Source: Opitutaceae bacterium | GTDB taxonomy: Bacteria > Verrucomicrobiota > Verrucomicrobiia > Opitutales > Opitutaceae | Assembly (NCBI GenBank): GCA_028284235.1 | Contig: JANQSC010000071.1 | Span: 124,001 to 188,000 of the forward strand | Length of the DNA: 64,000 nt | Reading direction: 5' to 3' | Shown: in pieces, positions 43,335 to 52,083 of the stretch | How positions within the stretch are numbered: position 1 is the first letter of the stretch | Layout: each line of letters starts with the position of its first letter | Position numbers and translations under genes: made by a program | The notes under the pieces: model-generated | What the model saw: the letters and a program-made list of their open reading frames with translations, nothing else | Database searches by the model: none | What the model was told of the DNA's origin: nothing

Positions 43335-43931
43335 ATGAGCGACAATCTCTATCCGATATCCGACCGCTTGCTACAAAAGGCGGATCGCGAGCAGCTGACG
43401 CGACAATCAGCGAAAGTTGTTTGGATGTGCGGGTTGTCCGGCTCGGGCAAGAGCACCTTGGCCACGGCTCTGGAAAAGCGACTCTATGGGCAAGGGCGCC
43501 TGGTCTACGTTCTCGACGGCGACAATATTCGCACGGGATTGAACCGCGGGCTCGGATTTTCGGACGAGGATCGGTCCGAGAACATCCGTCGAATCGCGGA
43601 GGTGTCCAAGCTGTTCGTCGACGCCGGCGTCATCTCCATCAATTCCTTCATCACCCCAAACGAAAGCTATCGCTCGATGGCTCGGGAGATTATCGGAAAA
43701 GGGAATCTGGTCGAAATCTACGTCAAGGCGTCGTTCGAAACCTGCATGAAGCGCGACGTGAAGGGCTTGTATGCCAAGGCTGCGGAAGGAAAAGTCCCGG
43801 ACTTCACAGGCAAAGAGTCGGGCTTCGAAGAGCCGCTGAATTCCGACTTGGTGATCGATACGGAAGCGCAAAGCGTCGAGGAGTCGGTGGAAACGCTGCT
43901 GGAATTCGTTTCACCGCTGGTTTCCTCTTAG
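43335..43931 (+). CDS. cysC: Adenylylsulfate kinase (APS kinase)
   Basis: 198 aa. Walker A GLSGSGKST is at residues 33-41, DGDNIR at 61-66 and the substrate region GFSDEDRSENIRRIAEV at 74-90, all diagnostic of APS kinase; ISINSFITPNESYR and GLYAKAAEGKVPDFTGKESGFEEP complete it. It phosphorylates adenosine 5'-phosphosulfate to PAPS, used for sulfate assimilation or for sulfation. No cysD/cysN or sulfotransferase is in the window. Confidence 0.95.
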   Translation: MSDNLYPISDRLLQKADREQLTRQSAKVVWMCGLSGSGKSTLATALEKRLYGQGRLVYVLDGDNIRTGLNRGLGFSDEDRSENIRRIAEVSKLFVDAGVISINSFITPNESYRSMAREIIGKGNLVEIYVKASFETCMKRDVKGLYAKAAEGKVPDFTGKESGFEEPLNSDLVIDTEAQSVEESVETLLEFVSPLVSS

Positions 43932-43961
43932 AAGCTCCCTCAGGAAAACCGTTGCCTCGGC

Positions 43962-45353
43962 ATGACCTTGTATTTGCTCAAAATCGGAAAATGGTTGCTG
44001 AGCAAAACGGCCGTGATCCTATTAGCCACACTGGTAGCGATCGGGGTGTTCGCATTGTATTTGTTTATCGACGACAGTTTTCGCGTGGACCAGGAACGGG
44101 CCGAGTTGTTGATCGAAAAAGAACGTTTGGCCCGAGCCGCTTACGAACGCCTTGAGAGCCTCAGCTCGGAAATCATCGACGTCGCCCAGGAGCTGGAGAG
44201 CGCTCGTAGCCAACTGCAAACCGCGACTGAGCTCGTGGAACGTTTGGAAGGATTTCTTTCCAAGATCGAGTACCTGTTCGCTTCGCCGGAGGAGAAGAAG
44301 AAGATCGACGACGAGTTGGCGGCGGCGCGATCGGAAAAAGAGCGGCTGGGCCCGCTGATCCAGTCCTTGCGCGAGCGGCATGTCGGATTGCGCATCGACC
44401 GGACGAACGTGTCGGACGAAGCGGAGTTGCTCGAGGAACAGATTCTCGAGTTGGAGTCCAGTTCCTCGAAGTTCGTGCAGTACCTCAAGTCCTCTTGGGA
44501 CATAATCCGCGTCTACTTGCCACTGGCGTTGGCAATTCTGATACTGGGACCGGTGGCTCTCAAGTTGATCGCCTACTATGTGATCGCGCCGATTTTCCAA
44601 TGGGCGAGACCGATTCGGTTCGCGGATGAAGCGCTAGTGGCTCCCGGTATTTTGGATAGCGGCGTGTCGGTTTCATTGACGCTTGTCGATGGGGAAATGG
44701 CATGGATCAAGGAGTCGTATCTGCAGGCGTCCGACGAAAATCTGCAACGCAAGACGCGCTTTGTATTGAACTGGAAAATACCGATAACCTGTTTGGCCGC
44801 GGGCTTGATCGAGATGATCGAATTCAAATCCGAGAATTCGGGTAACGTAACCGCTTCCACTCAAGACAAGCCGGACATGGAACTCTCACTGGTGGACGTG
44901 CCCGAAGAAGGTTCTCTCATTCTGAGACCGAGCCACTTGGTGGGACTGATTGGTTCCGACGGGAAGGACGTGACTATTCGCCGTCGCTGGAGTTTCGCTC
45001 GAGCCCAGGCATGGATGACCTTGCAGTTCCGCTACTTTGAGTTCGTTGGGCCTTGCCGATTGGTCGTCGCGGGCGTTCGCGGGGTGCGAGCGGAGAAAAT
45101 CGACAGCGGAAGCGACGGAGGTCGCCGAGCGAATCAGGATTCGACCATCGGGTTCACACCGGATTTGGAATTTGGAGCCACTCGGGCGGAAACATTTTGG
45201 GCCTATTTTCGGGGATTCAATCCGCTCTTTGACGACGTGTTCCGAGGTCGCGGCACCTTCCTTTGCCAAGAGATTTCAACCGGGCAGGCGAGTGGCCCCG
45301 TTCGTTTTTGGACGGGTTTGCGCGACGCGTTTCTGAAGGTGATCGGAATTTAG
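43962..45353 (+). CDS. Coiled-coil membrane protein with AIM24-like C-terminus
   Basis: 463 aa. A first membrane helix spans about residues 17-37, then a long coiled coil (about 45-175, ERAELLIEKERLARAAYERLESL and onwards), a second helix (about 185-210) and a beta-rich domain. The C-terminal part with ATRAETFWAYFRGFNPLFDDVFRGRGTFLCQE resembles the ending of AIM24/TIGR00266-family proteins; I am not certain of that. The coiled coil between two helices would lie in the periplasm. It follows cysC by 30 bases. Function unknown. Confidence 0.6.
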   Translation: MTLYLLKIGKWLLSKTAVILLATLVAIGVFALYLFIDDSFRVDQERAELLIEKERLARAAYERLESLSSEIIDVAQELESARSQLQTATELVERLEGFLSKIEYLFASPEEKKKIDDELAAARSEKERLGPLIQSLRERHVGLRIDRTNVSDEAELLEEQILELESSSSKFVQYLKSSWDIIRVYLPLALAILILGPVALKLIAYYVIAPIFQWARPIRFADEALVAPGILDSGVSVSLTLVDGEMAWIKESYLQASDENLQRKTRFVLNWKIPITCLAAGLIEMIEFKSENSGNVTASTQDKPDMELSLVDVPEEGSLILRPSHLVGLIGSDGKDVTIRRRWSFARAQAWMTLQFRYFEFVGPCRLVVAGVRGVRAEKIDSGSDGGRRANQDSTIGFTPDLEFGATRAETFWAYFRGFNPLFDDVFRGRGTFLCQEISTGQASGPVRFWTGLRDAFLKVIGI

Positions 45354-45365
45354 AGTCTTTAGCGA

Positions 45366-46043
45366 ATGGATACAAATCAATCGTTCGGAGTGTTGTTTGA
45401 CTGGGATGGAGTCGTCGTGGATTCGTCGCGACAACACGAGGAGAGCTGGGAGGCTCTGGCCGAAGAAGAGGGACTGCCACTTTTCGACGGACATTTCAAA
45501 TTAGGATTCGGAAAACGCAATCAGCTCATAATTCCGGAGATTCTGAAATGGGCCAATGATCCGACCGAGATCGAACGGCTGGGAGACCGAAAGGAAGTTC
45601 TCTATCGCGCCATTATCGCGCGCTCAGGGATACGTCCGCTGCCCGGAGTTCGCGCGTTTGCGCAAGCGCTGATCGACAATGGGATTCCATTCGCGGTCGG
45701 GTCGTCGACGCCTCGAGCGAATATCGAAGCGGTCATGAAAGGGGCCGGCATCGAGAATTTGTTCGGACCAATCGTCGCAGCGGGCGACGTCGAGCGGGGA
45801 AAACCGAATCCGGAGGTGTTTTTAAAGGCGGCTCAGGCGATTGGCGTCGATCCCAATCGCTGCGTGGTGTTCGAAGATTCGCTAAGCGGAATTGAAGCGG
45901 GTTTGGCGGGCGGGATGACGGTCGTCGCAGTCACCACCACAAATCCGCGCGAAACGCTGCAAGAAGCGGGGGCGGCGCTGGTGGTGGATAGTTTCGAGGC
46001 GCTTTCCTTGGAATTGCTCCGAGACTTGGTTTTCTCCGACTGA
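45366..46043 (+). CDS. HAD-family phosphatase, beta-phosphoglucomutase-like
   Basis: 225 aa. FDWDGVVVDS holds the nucleophile/acid Asp pair, VGSSTPRANIEAV the Ser motif, GKPNPEVFL the Lys and CVVFEDSLSGIEAGLAGGM the acidic metal site, with the four-helix cap between the first two motifs. Members are sugar phosphatases or beta-phosphoglucomutases. It starts 12 bases after the coiled-coil gene. The substrate cannot be told. Confidence 0.88.
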   Translation: MDTNQSFGVLFDWDGVVVDSSRQHEESWEALAEEEGLPLFDGHFKLGFGKRNQLIIPEILKWANDPTEIERLGDRKEVLYRAIIARSGIRPLPGVRAFAQALIDNGIPFAVGSSTPRANIEAVMKGAGIENLFGPIVAAGDVERGKPNPEVFLKAAQAIGVDPNRCVVFEDSLSGIEAGLAGGMTVVAVTTTNPRETLQEAGAALVVDSFEALSLELLRDLVFSD

Positions 46044-46145
46044 AGTTTTAGCCTGAGATTGGGATTGGGGGGTTGTTTCTTGTCCCACTTAGCGATCTAA
46101 TTGCGTTTTCGATTCAACTCCAACCCTGCGAAACACCGCCTGCTT

Positions 46146-47480
46146 ATGGACTTACAAAAAATAAAACTGACCCGCTACATTCTGATCGCCATGGCCGCTG
46201 GCACTGTCGTTGGTCTCACCCTCGGCCAAATCGTCGAATTCGCGACGGATCCGGTGACCGGAAAGAATTTGCTCGATTCCAAAAATCGCCCGATTCTGGA
46301 GAGCAGTTTCGCGGCGGACTACATCGTTAACGGTCTTTTCCAGTTCTTGTCCGAAGCCTTTATCCGCAGTCTGAAAGCTCTCGTCGTACCGCTGGTCTTC
46401 GTTTCGCTCGTTTGCGGGACCGCCGCCATGGACGACGTGCGCAAGCTCGGTACAGTCGGCTTGAAAACGCTTGGCCTTTATCTGGGGACGACGGCGATCG
46501 CCATCACGCTCGCCATCGTTGCGGCTTTGGCCATTCGGCCCGGGATCGGAGTGGGGACCGTAGACGCCCGCGAGTACATTCCCGCCGAAACCAAGAGCCT
46601 TCTGCAGGTGTTCATCGACATCTTTCCCGACAACCTGGCCAGCGCGTTCGTCGGCGGGCATATGCTGCAGATCATCGCGGCCGCGCTCGCATTCGGAGTG
46701 GCGCTTGTGGTTTCGGGCGAACACGGGAAGCGCGTGCTGAACGTTTTCAAGGATCTCAACGAAGTGATCATGAAACTGGTGATTCTGGTCATGCTGATGG
46801 CGCCCTTTGGCGTGTTCGCGAAAATTGCCCAGGTATTCGCCAAAGAAGGCTTCGACACGATCTTCGCGCTCGCCAAGTACTTCATTCTGGTTATCGCCGT
46901 GCTGATTGTCCACGCAGTCGTCGTCTATCCGACGCTTCTGAAACTCTTCACGGGACTGAATCCGCGCGTATTCTTTCGCAAGATACGCAACGCCCAGCTA
47001 TTCGCGTTTAGCACTGCCAGCAGCAACGCGACTATTCCCGTGACCTTGCGCGCCGCGGAGGACCGCCTGGGCGCCTCTAATAAAGTGGCTTCGTTTACAG
47101 TACCGCTGGGAGCCACGATCAACATGGACGGAACCGCGATCATGCAAGGAGTCGCCACCGTGTTTATTGCTCAATTGTCCGGTATCGATCTTTCGGTGAC
47201 ACAATATTTAACCGTAATTCTCGCGGCGACCATGGCTTCAGTCGGCACTGCAGGCGTTCCTAGCGCGGGACTGGTCATGTTGACAATGGTTCTGGGCTTG
47301 GTTGGGCTTCCGCCGGACAAGATCGGATTGATCATCGGCATCGACCGGTTGCTCGATATGGTGCGTACGGCGGTGAATATTACCGGCGACGCGACGATCA
47401 CCTGCATCGTGGCAAAATCGGAAGGGCAATTGGACAAGGAGATCTTCGACCGTCCCGCAGAAGAGGAGAGCGTGAGCTAA
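46146..47480 (+). CDS. Dicarboxylate/amino acid:cation symporter (DAACS family)
   Basis: 444 aa from the ATG at 46146 (the frame extends to 46101). The eight-helix layout and the conserved tail region with AFSTASSNATIPVTL, GATINMDGTAIMQG and SVGTAGVPSAGLVML identify a GltP/DctA-type transporter; the Ser-rich loop and NMDGT are the substrate and cation sites. LGQIVEF near the first helix is also typical. It would import glutamate, aspartate or C4-dicarboxylates with protons or sodium. Seven bases separate it from uvrB. Confidence 0.92.
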   Translation: MDLQKIKLTRYILIAMAAGTVVGLTLGQIVEFATDPVTGKNLLDSKNRPILESSFAADYIVNGLFQFLSEAFIRSLKALVVPLVFVSLVCGTAAMDDVRKLGTVGLKTLGLYLGTTAIAITLAIVAALAIRPGIGVGTVDAREYIPAETKSLLQVFIDIFPDNLASAFVGGHMLQIIAAALAFGVALVVSGEHGKRVLNVFKDLNEVIMKLVILVMLMAPFGVFAKIAQVFAKEGFDTIFALAKYFILVIAVLIVHAVVVYPTLLKLFTGLNPRVFFRKIRNAQLFAFSTASSNATIPVTLRAAEDRLGASNKVASFTVPLGATINMDGTAIMQGVATVFIAQLSGIDLSVTQYLTVILAATMASVGTAGVPSAGLVMLTMVLGLVGLPPDKIGLIIGIDRLLDMVRTAVNITGDATITCIVAKSEGQLDKEIFDRPAEEESVS

Positions 47481-47487
47481 ACAGGGA

Positions 47488-49509
47488 ATGGGCGTGCAGG
47501 AGGAACCGCTATTTGATTTAAATGCCGACTATCAGCCGATGGGCGACCAGCCCGAGGCGATCGGGCAAATCGTCGACTCGATAGAGGCGGGTAACCGGTA
47601 CCAGACGCTTCTCGGAGTAACCGGTTCCGGCAAGACTTTCAGCATGGCGAACATCATCGCTCGCTGCAATCGTCCCGCATTGATCATTTCGCACAACAAA
47701 ACGCTCGCAGCCCAGTTGTATTCGGAATTCAAGAACTTCTTTCCGAATAACGCGGTAGAGTATTTCGTCAGTTACTACGACTACTATCAGCCAGAGGCCT
47801 ACGTGCCCTCCACGGATACGTTCATCGAGAAAGACTCCTCGATCAACGACGAGATCGACCGCCTTCGAATATCCGCGACGAGCAGTCTGATCAGTCGCCG
47901 CGACGTCATTGTCGTCGCCAGCGTGTCTTGCATTTACGGACTGGGCTCGCCTGAGGATTTTGAAGAACTCATGATTCCGCTGCGCGTCGGCGAAGAGCTG
48001 GGGCGTGATCCGTTTTTGAATCGTCTGGTGGAAATTCAATACGAGCGAAACGACATCGATCTGAACCGGGGGCGTTTTCGCGTGCGCGGCGACGTGGTCG
48101 ACGTCATGCCCGCCTACTTGGAGAAAGGACTGCGGGTCGAGTTTTGGGGCGACAGCGTCGAAGCGCTGTCCGAATTCGATCCGACGACCGGATCGGTCAT
48201 CCGCAAGATGGACCAGTTTAATCTGTATCCAGCCAATCAATTCGTGACCACGCGCGGGAAGTCCGAAAAGGCGATCGAGTTCATCAAAGAGGAGCTTAAA
48301 GAGCGAATCGCGGTATTCGAGTCGGAAGGCAAGTTGCTCGAGGCGCAGCGGATCAGCATGCGGACGAACTACGATCTGGAGATGCTCAAGGAAGTTGGAT
48401 TTTGCAACGGCATCGAAAACTACTCCATGCATCTTTCCGGACGGAAGCCCGGCGAACGCCCGTCGTGTCTCATCGATTTTTTCGCCTCGGACTTTCTGCT
48501 CTTCGTGGACGAAAGCCATGTCTCGATTCCTCAGATCGGGGCGATGTACGCGGGCGATCGCTCGCGCAAGTCGACTTTGGTCGAGCATGGGTTTCGATTG
48601 CCCTCGGCTTTGGACAACCGGCCGATGAACTTCCAAGAGTTTACGGGCGTTACAGGTACGACGGTTTTCGTTTCCGCGACGCCTGCGAAGTTCGAGTACG
48701 AAAAGAGCGCCGTCGTGGCCGAGCAGATTATTCGACCCACGGGGCTACTTGATCCGATCATCGAAATCCGCGAAACCAAAGGCCAAGTCGAGGATCTGAT
48801 CGGCGAAGTAAACCGGGCGATCGACGAGGGGGAACGCGTTCTGGTGACCACTTTGACAAAACGCCTGTCGGAGGACATTTCATCGTACTTGCGGGAGCGG
48901 GAAATCAAGGTGGAGTACCTTCATTCCGACATCGACGCAATCGAGCGTGTGGAGATTCTGCGACGATTGAGAGCGGGCGATTTCGACGTCCTGGTGGGAA
49001 TCAATTTGCTCCGCGAAGGGCTCGATTTGCCCGAAGTGGCTCTCGTCGCTATTTTGGACGCGGATAAAGAAGGATTCTTGCGAAGCGAGACGAGTCTCGT
49101 GCAAACCGCGGGTCGAGCCGCTCGCCACGAACGGGGTCGCGTCATCCTTTACGCGGATGTCATGACGCAATCGATACAAAGAACAGTTGAGAAAACCGAA
49201 GAGCGTCGAACCCGTCAAATCGCTTACAACGGGGAGCATGGCATCGTGCCGAAAAGCGTGGTTCGGCCGGTGCAGGCCAGTTTGTACGACGGCGAGCGGG
49301 ACGCTGACAAAGAGATCCTAACGGTCAACGAGGACAGCGACGTGGAGGCTGTGATCGACGAACTAACCGTCGAGATGGACGATGCGGCGGCAAAACTGGA
49401 ATTCGAGCGAGCAGCCCTGCTGCGCGACCAGATCGACGCCCTCCGTTCGGGAGACTTCGGCAAGACCGCCAAGAAACGCGGTCGCAAAAGCGCGTATCGT
49501 AGACGGTAG
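47488..49509 (+). CDS. uvrB: Excinuclease ABC subunit B
   Basis: 673 aa, normal length. Walker A GVTGSGKT is at residues 43-50; YYDYYQPEAYVPSTDTFIEKDSS is the beta-hairpin region that inserts at the lesion, FVDESH the helicase motif II, GINLLREGLDLPEV and TAGRAARHERGRV later helicase motifs, and the last about 45 residues form the UVR domain that binds UvrC. It is the damage-recognition helicase of nucleotide excision repair. It follows a symporter gene by seven bases and ends near the terminator of the opposing operon. Confidence 0.97.
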   Translation: MGVQEEPLFDLNADYQPMGDQPEAIGQIVDSIEAGNRYQTLLGVTGSGKTFSMANIIARCNRPALIISHNKTLAAQLYSEFKNFFPNNAVEYFVSYYDYYQPEAYVPSTDTFIEKDSSINDEIDRLRISATSSLISRRDVIVVASVSCIYGLGSPEDFEELMIPLRVGEELGRDPFLNRLVEIQYERNDIDLNRGRFRVRGDVVDVMPAYLEKGLRVEFWGDSVEALSEFDPTTGSVIRKMDQFNLYPANQFVTTRGKSEKAIEFIKEELKERIAVFESEGKLLEAQRISMRTNYDLEMLKEVGFCNGIENYSMHLSGRKPGERPSCLIDFFASDFLLFVDESHVSIPQIGAMYAGDRSRKSTLVEHGFRLPSALDNRPMNFQEFTGVTGTTVFVSATPAKFEYEKSAVVAEQIIRPTGLLDPIIEIRETKGQVEDLIGEVNRAIDEGERVLVTTLTKRLSEDISSYLREREIKVEYLHSDIDAIERVEILRRLRAGDFDVLVGINLLREGLDLPEVALVAILDADKEGFLRSETSLVQTAGRAARHERGRVILYADVMTQSIQRTVEKTEERRTRQIAYNGEHGIVPKSVVRPVQASLYDGERDADKEILTVNEDSDVEAVIDELTVEMDDAAAKLEFERAALLRDQIDALRSGDFGKTAKKRGRKSAYRRR

Positions 49510-49574
49510 TCGTTGTTTCGATACGCGAGAGTTTTCGCGCGGGGTTTGACTGAATCTCGATACGTTGATTCCAC

Positions 49575-49605
49575 AAAAAAGCGGAAGCGATTGCTCGCTT
49601 CCGCT
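49575..49605 (-). terminator. Terminator of the Ton-cluster operon
   Basis: An 11-base perfect stem (AGCGGAAGCGA/TCGCTTCCGCT, loop of four) at 49580-49605 is preceded on the plus strand by six A, giving a T-tract on the minus strand. It closes the minus-strand TPR gene and, less clearly, could also stop uvrB transcription from the plus side. Confidence 0.85.
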
Positions 49606-49633
49606 CTGAAAAATTCTGGTTCGAATTGAAAAT

Positions 49634-51022
49634 CTAGAATCCTTGATTCGCGAGGTGAACCTTGCGCACTTGCTCGAGGTAGCGAGTGATGAAGTCGCGG
49701 GGCTCGAGGGTGTTGGCCCGCTCGAGGAGCGGAATCGCTTTGCCGAACTGCTCGCGGGCGACGTAGGAACGGGCCCAGGCGATGAGTCCCTTGACTTCAA
49801 CTGCGGGGATCTTGGCGACACGCTCGTAGTAGATGTCGGCCCGCGCGTAGCTCTCGTTGTTGTCGAGCGACGTATAGTGGTCGGCGAGCATCATGAGAGC
49901 GTCTCCGTCGAGAGGATCGTTCAAGATGAGCTTCTCGAGAATCGGGATAAAGATGTCCGTTTTTCCTTCGCTGATGGCGATGTGCGACTCCATGCGGAGC
50001 AGGCGAGTGTCTTGATCCTTGTCGACGCGATTGCCGTAGGTCTTGCGGATGTCGTTGATCAATACTGCAGCTTCTTCGAAAGCGCCGCGTCCTACCAGAA
50101 TGTCCGCAGTGTCGACGTGGGTCTTCACCGAGCGTTGCGGGTCCTTCTGGATCGCCTTGCGGTAGTACTTGAGGGCGAGTTCGTTTAAGTTGCGCGACAT
50201 GTAGATGTTGCCCATGAACTCGAGGGAGTCTGCGGTGGACTTGCCGAGGCGGTCGACGATTTCCTGGATGGCGACTGCGGTTTCCGGGTCGTCGAGTCCG
50301 AGGTAGGCGTTGGCTTGGCTGATCCAGATGATTTCGTTCTCCGGCTCGTCGATGAGAATCTCTTCCAGTACGGCGATCGCTTCCTGGTATTTCTTTTGGC
50401 TCAAGAGCGACTTGGCGAGACCGAGCTGCCAGTCCTTGACGGTGGCGTCGAGAACGATTGCTTCGCGGTAGGCAGTTTCAGCCGAGATGAACTTGTTGCC
50501 GTTGACGTAGCAGAGACCGAGCAGACCGAACACCGTGGAATCACGGGCGCCGAGATCGATTGCTTTAACGAAGTGCTCGATGGCCTCGTCGAATTGCGCC
50601 TTCTGCACCATCATGATGGCGAGATTCCGGTGGGCGCGAAGGAAGGCCGGATATTTTTCGACCGCCTTTTTGAAGAAACTCATGGCGTTGTCGATATCGC
50701 CTTTCTCACCGTAGACGCTGCCGATGATAAACTCGAGGGCTCCGGAGGAGTTCTCCGTGATGTTCGAGAGCAGCATTTGCAGAGCGGCGTCTCGGTCCGT
50801 CTCCATCACGGTGATGATTTCGCGGAAGACTTCCTGCTCGGTTTCGTTGAGCTTGGGCTCGGTCTTTACGTTGAGCTCGTAGTCGCCGATGTAGGCAGCC
50901 CGGATATGGGGTTGTTGCCAGAAGGTCGACGGATCGTATTCAAGTTGCGCGGACGCAGCGCTGACGCCTGCGACGCAGATGAGACCGGATAAAGCCAATT
51001 TGAGTGATTTGCTCTTAGTCAT
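49634..51022 (-). CDS. TPR-repeat protein of the Ton cluster
   Basis: 462 aa. Signal peptide at residues 1-25 (LALSGLICVAGVSAASA). The rest is made of about ten TPR-like helical pairs, such as AMSFFKKAVEKYPAFLRAHRNLAIMMVQKAQFDEAIEHFVKAI. Periplasmic TPR proteins end DUF3450-ExbB-ExbD-type Ton clusters in other bacteria. It is 49 bases downstream of the second ExbD gene and is followed by a strong terminator. Confidence 0.82.
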   Translation of the reverse strand: MTKSKSLKLALSGLICVAGVSAASAQLEYDPSTFWQQPHIRAAYIGDYELNVKTEPKLNETEQEVFREIITVMETDRDAALQMLLSNITENSSGALEFIIGSVYGEKGDIDNAMSFFKKAVEKYPAFLRAHRNLAIMMVQKAQFDEAIEHFVKAIDLGARDSTVFGLLGLCYVNGNKFISAETAYREAIVLDATVKDWQLGLAKSLLSQKKYQEAIAVLEEILIDEPENEIIWISQANAYLGLDDPETAVAIQEIVDRLGKSTADSLEFMGNIYMSRNLNELALKYYRKAIQKDPQRSVKTHVDTADILVGRGAFEEAAVLINDIRKTYGNRVDKDQDTRLLRMESHIAISEGKTDIFIPILEKLILNDPLDGDALMMLADHYTSLDNNESYARADIYYERVAKIPAVEVKGLIAWARSYVAREQFGKAIPLLERANTLEPRDFITRYLEQVRKVHLANQGF

Positions 51023-51071
51023 TGTTATTTGATGCGTAAAATGTGGTGGTTGTGGATCAGCAGGGGCGTGC

Positions 51072-51500
51072 TCAATCCTGGACTACTTTCATGGTGATTC
51101 CTTCGGCGCCTGCCAGCAAGCAGGTGTCGTGGACGGTGACGTAGGTGCGGACGTTCGATTCGGGTTCGACATTGATTAGGATCGGGTAGACCTCGCGTTG
51201 CATTTCCTGCTGGACGAGGGCCCGGACGCCGCCGAGGCCGATGTTTTTCTCGACCGCCCCGATCTTGGAGAAGACTTCGCCATTGGCTTTGATAAGCAAG
51301 CTGAGGCGCTCCTTATCGTCGTCTTCTGGCTCGTTTTGCGGAGCGGGGTCAGGCGTGTTGGTCGCCATGCCTTCTTCTTCTACGAATACCGTGGTGACGA
51401 TAAAGAAGATCAAAAGGATGAAAACCATATCGATCAACGGCGAGATGTTGATGTCGGTCATCTCGTCGTTTTCGTTAAAGTGCTTTCTATTTCTACTCAT
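51072..51500 (-). CDS. ExbD/TolR-family biopolymer transport protein (second copy)
   Basis: 142 aa. The short cytoplasmic start is followed by a membrane helix with INISPLIDMVFILLIFF; Asp24 is the conserved proton-path residue of ExbD/TolR. The periplasmic domain follows. It uses the proton motive force with ExbB. It lies 29 bases downstream of another ExbD gene; the two share the helix but differ outside it, so they may form a heteromeric pair. Confidence 0.9.
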   Translation of the reverse strand: MSRNRKHFNENDEMTDINISPLIDMVFILLIFFIVTTVFVEEEGMATNTPDPAPQNEPEDDDKERLSLLIKANGEVFSKIGAVEKNIGLGGVRALVQQEMQREVYPILINVEPESNVRTYVTVHDTCLLAGAEGITMKVVQD

Positions 51501-51529
51501 ATGCGAGGGGCGCTTGCGGGAGTTCCGAG

Positions 51530-51952
51530 CTAGTTGCTAAGCCTTTCCAGAGACAAGTGGATGTTGCCTGCGGGGACTTCCGCCAGTTTGCACTCGTCGA
51601 TGAGACGGGCGATGGTTCCGTTGCTCGCTCCGACATCCGCTTGGATGATAACCGGGTAGTCGGCGTTTTCCTTGATCATTCGTCGCACTTTGAGGCGGAT
51701 GCCTCCGAGTCCGACTTCTTCGCCTCCGTAGAACACATTGTCCGCGTCGGTCACGCCGATGAGGATACAGTTCTTAGGCAGGTCCTCGGCGTTGTAGGCC
51801 ATCGGCTTGATGACGTCCACGCCGGGCTCCTGAACGAATACGGTGGTGACGATGAAGAAGATCAGGAGAATGAATACCATGTCGATCAGCGGCGAGATGT
51901 TGATATCTTCAACATCATCGCTGGCTGAGAGCGCTTTTTTATTTTTTCCCAT
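51530..51952 (-). CDS. ExbD/TolR-family biopolymer transport protein (first copy)
   Basis: 140 aa with the same INISPLIDMVFILLIFF helix and Asp24. The periplasmic part contains GGIRLKVRRMIKENADYPVIIQADVGAS and ends NIHLSLERL, the usual ExbD fold. It sits between the ExbB/TolQ gene and the second ExbD gene. Confidence 0.92.
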   Translation of the reverse strand: MGKNKKALSASDDVEDINISPLIDMVFILLIFFIVTTVFVQEPGVDVIKPMAYNAEDLPKNCILIGVTDADNVFYGGEEVGLGGIRLKVRRMIKENADYPVIIQADVGASNGTIARLIDECKLAEVPAGNIHLSLERLSN

Positions 51953-52083
51953 GGAGGTTCAGTTCCTTTCGCTTGGTGATTTCTAGCGGCCCGCGTTTTT
52001 CGCGAGGGCGGGGTGGTCGGGCGTTTGAGCGGGGTTCATCGCTTTTCCGATTCGTATCCAGTCAAACGCCGTTTTCCTCTCTG

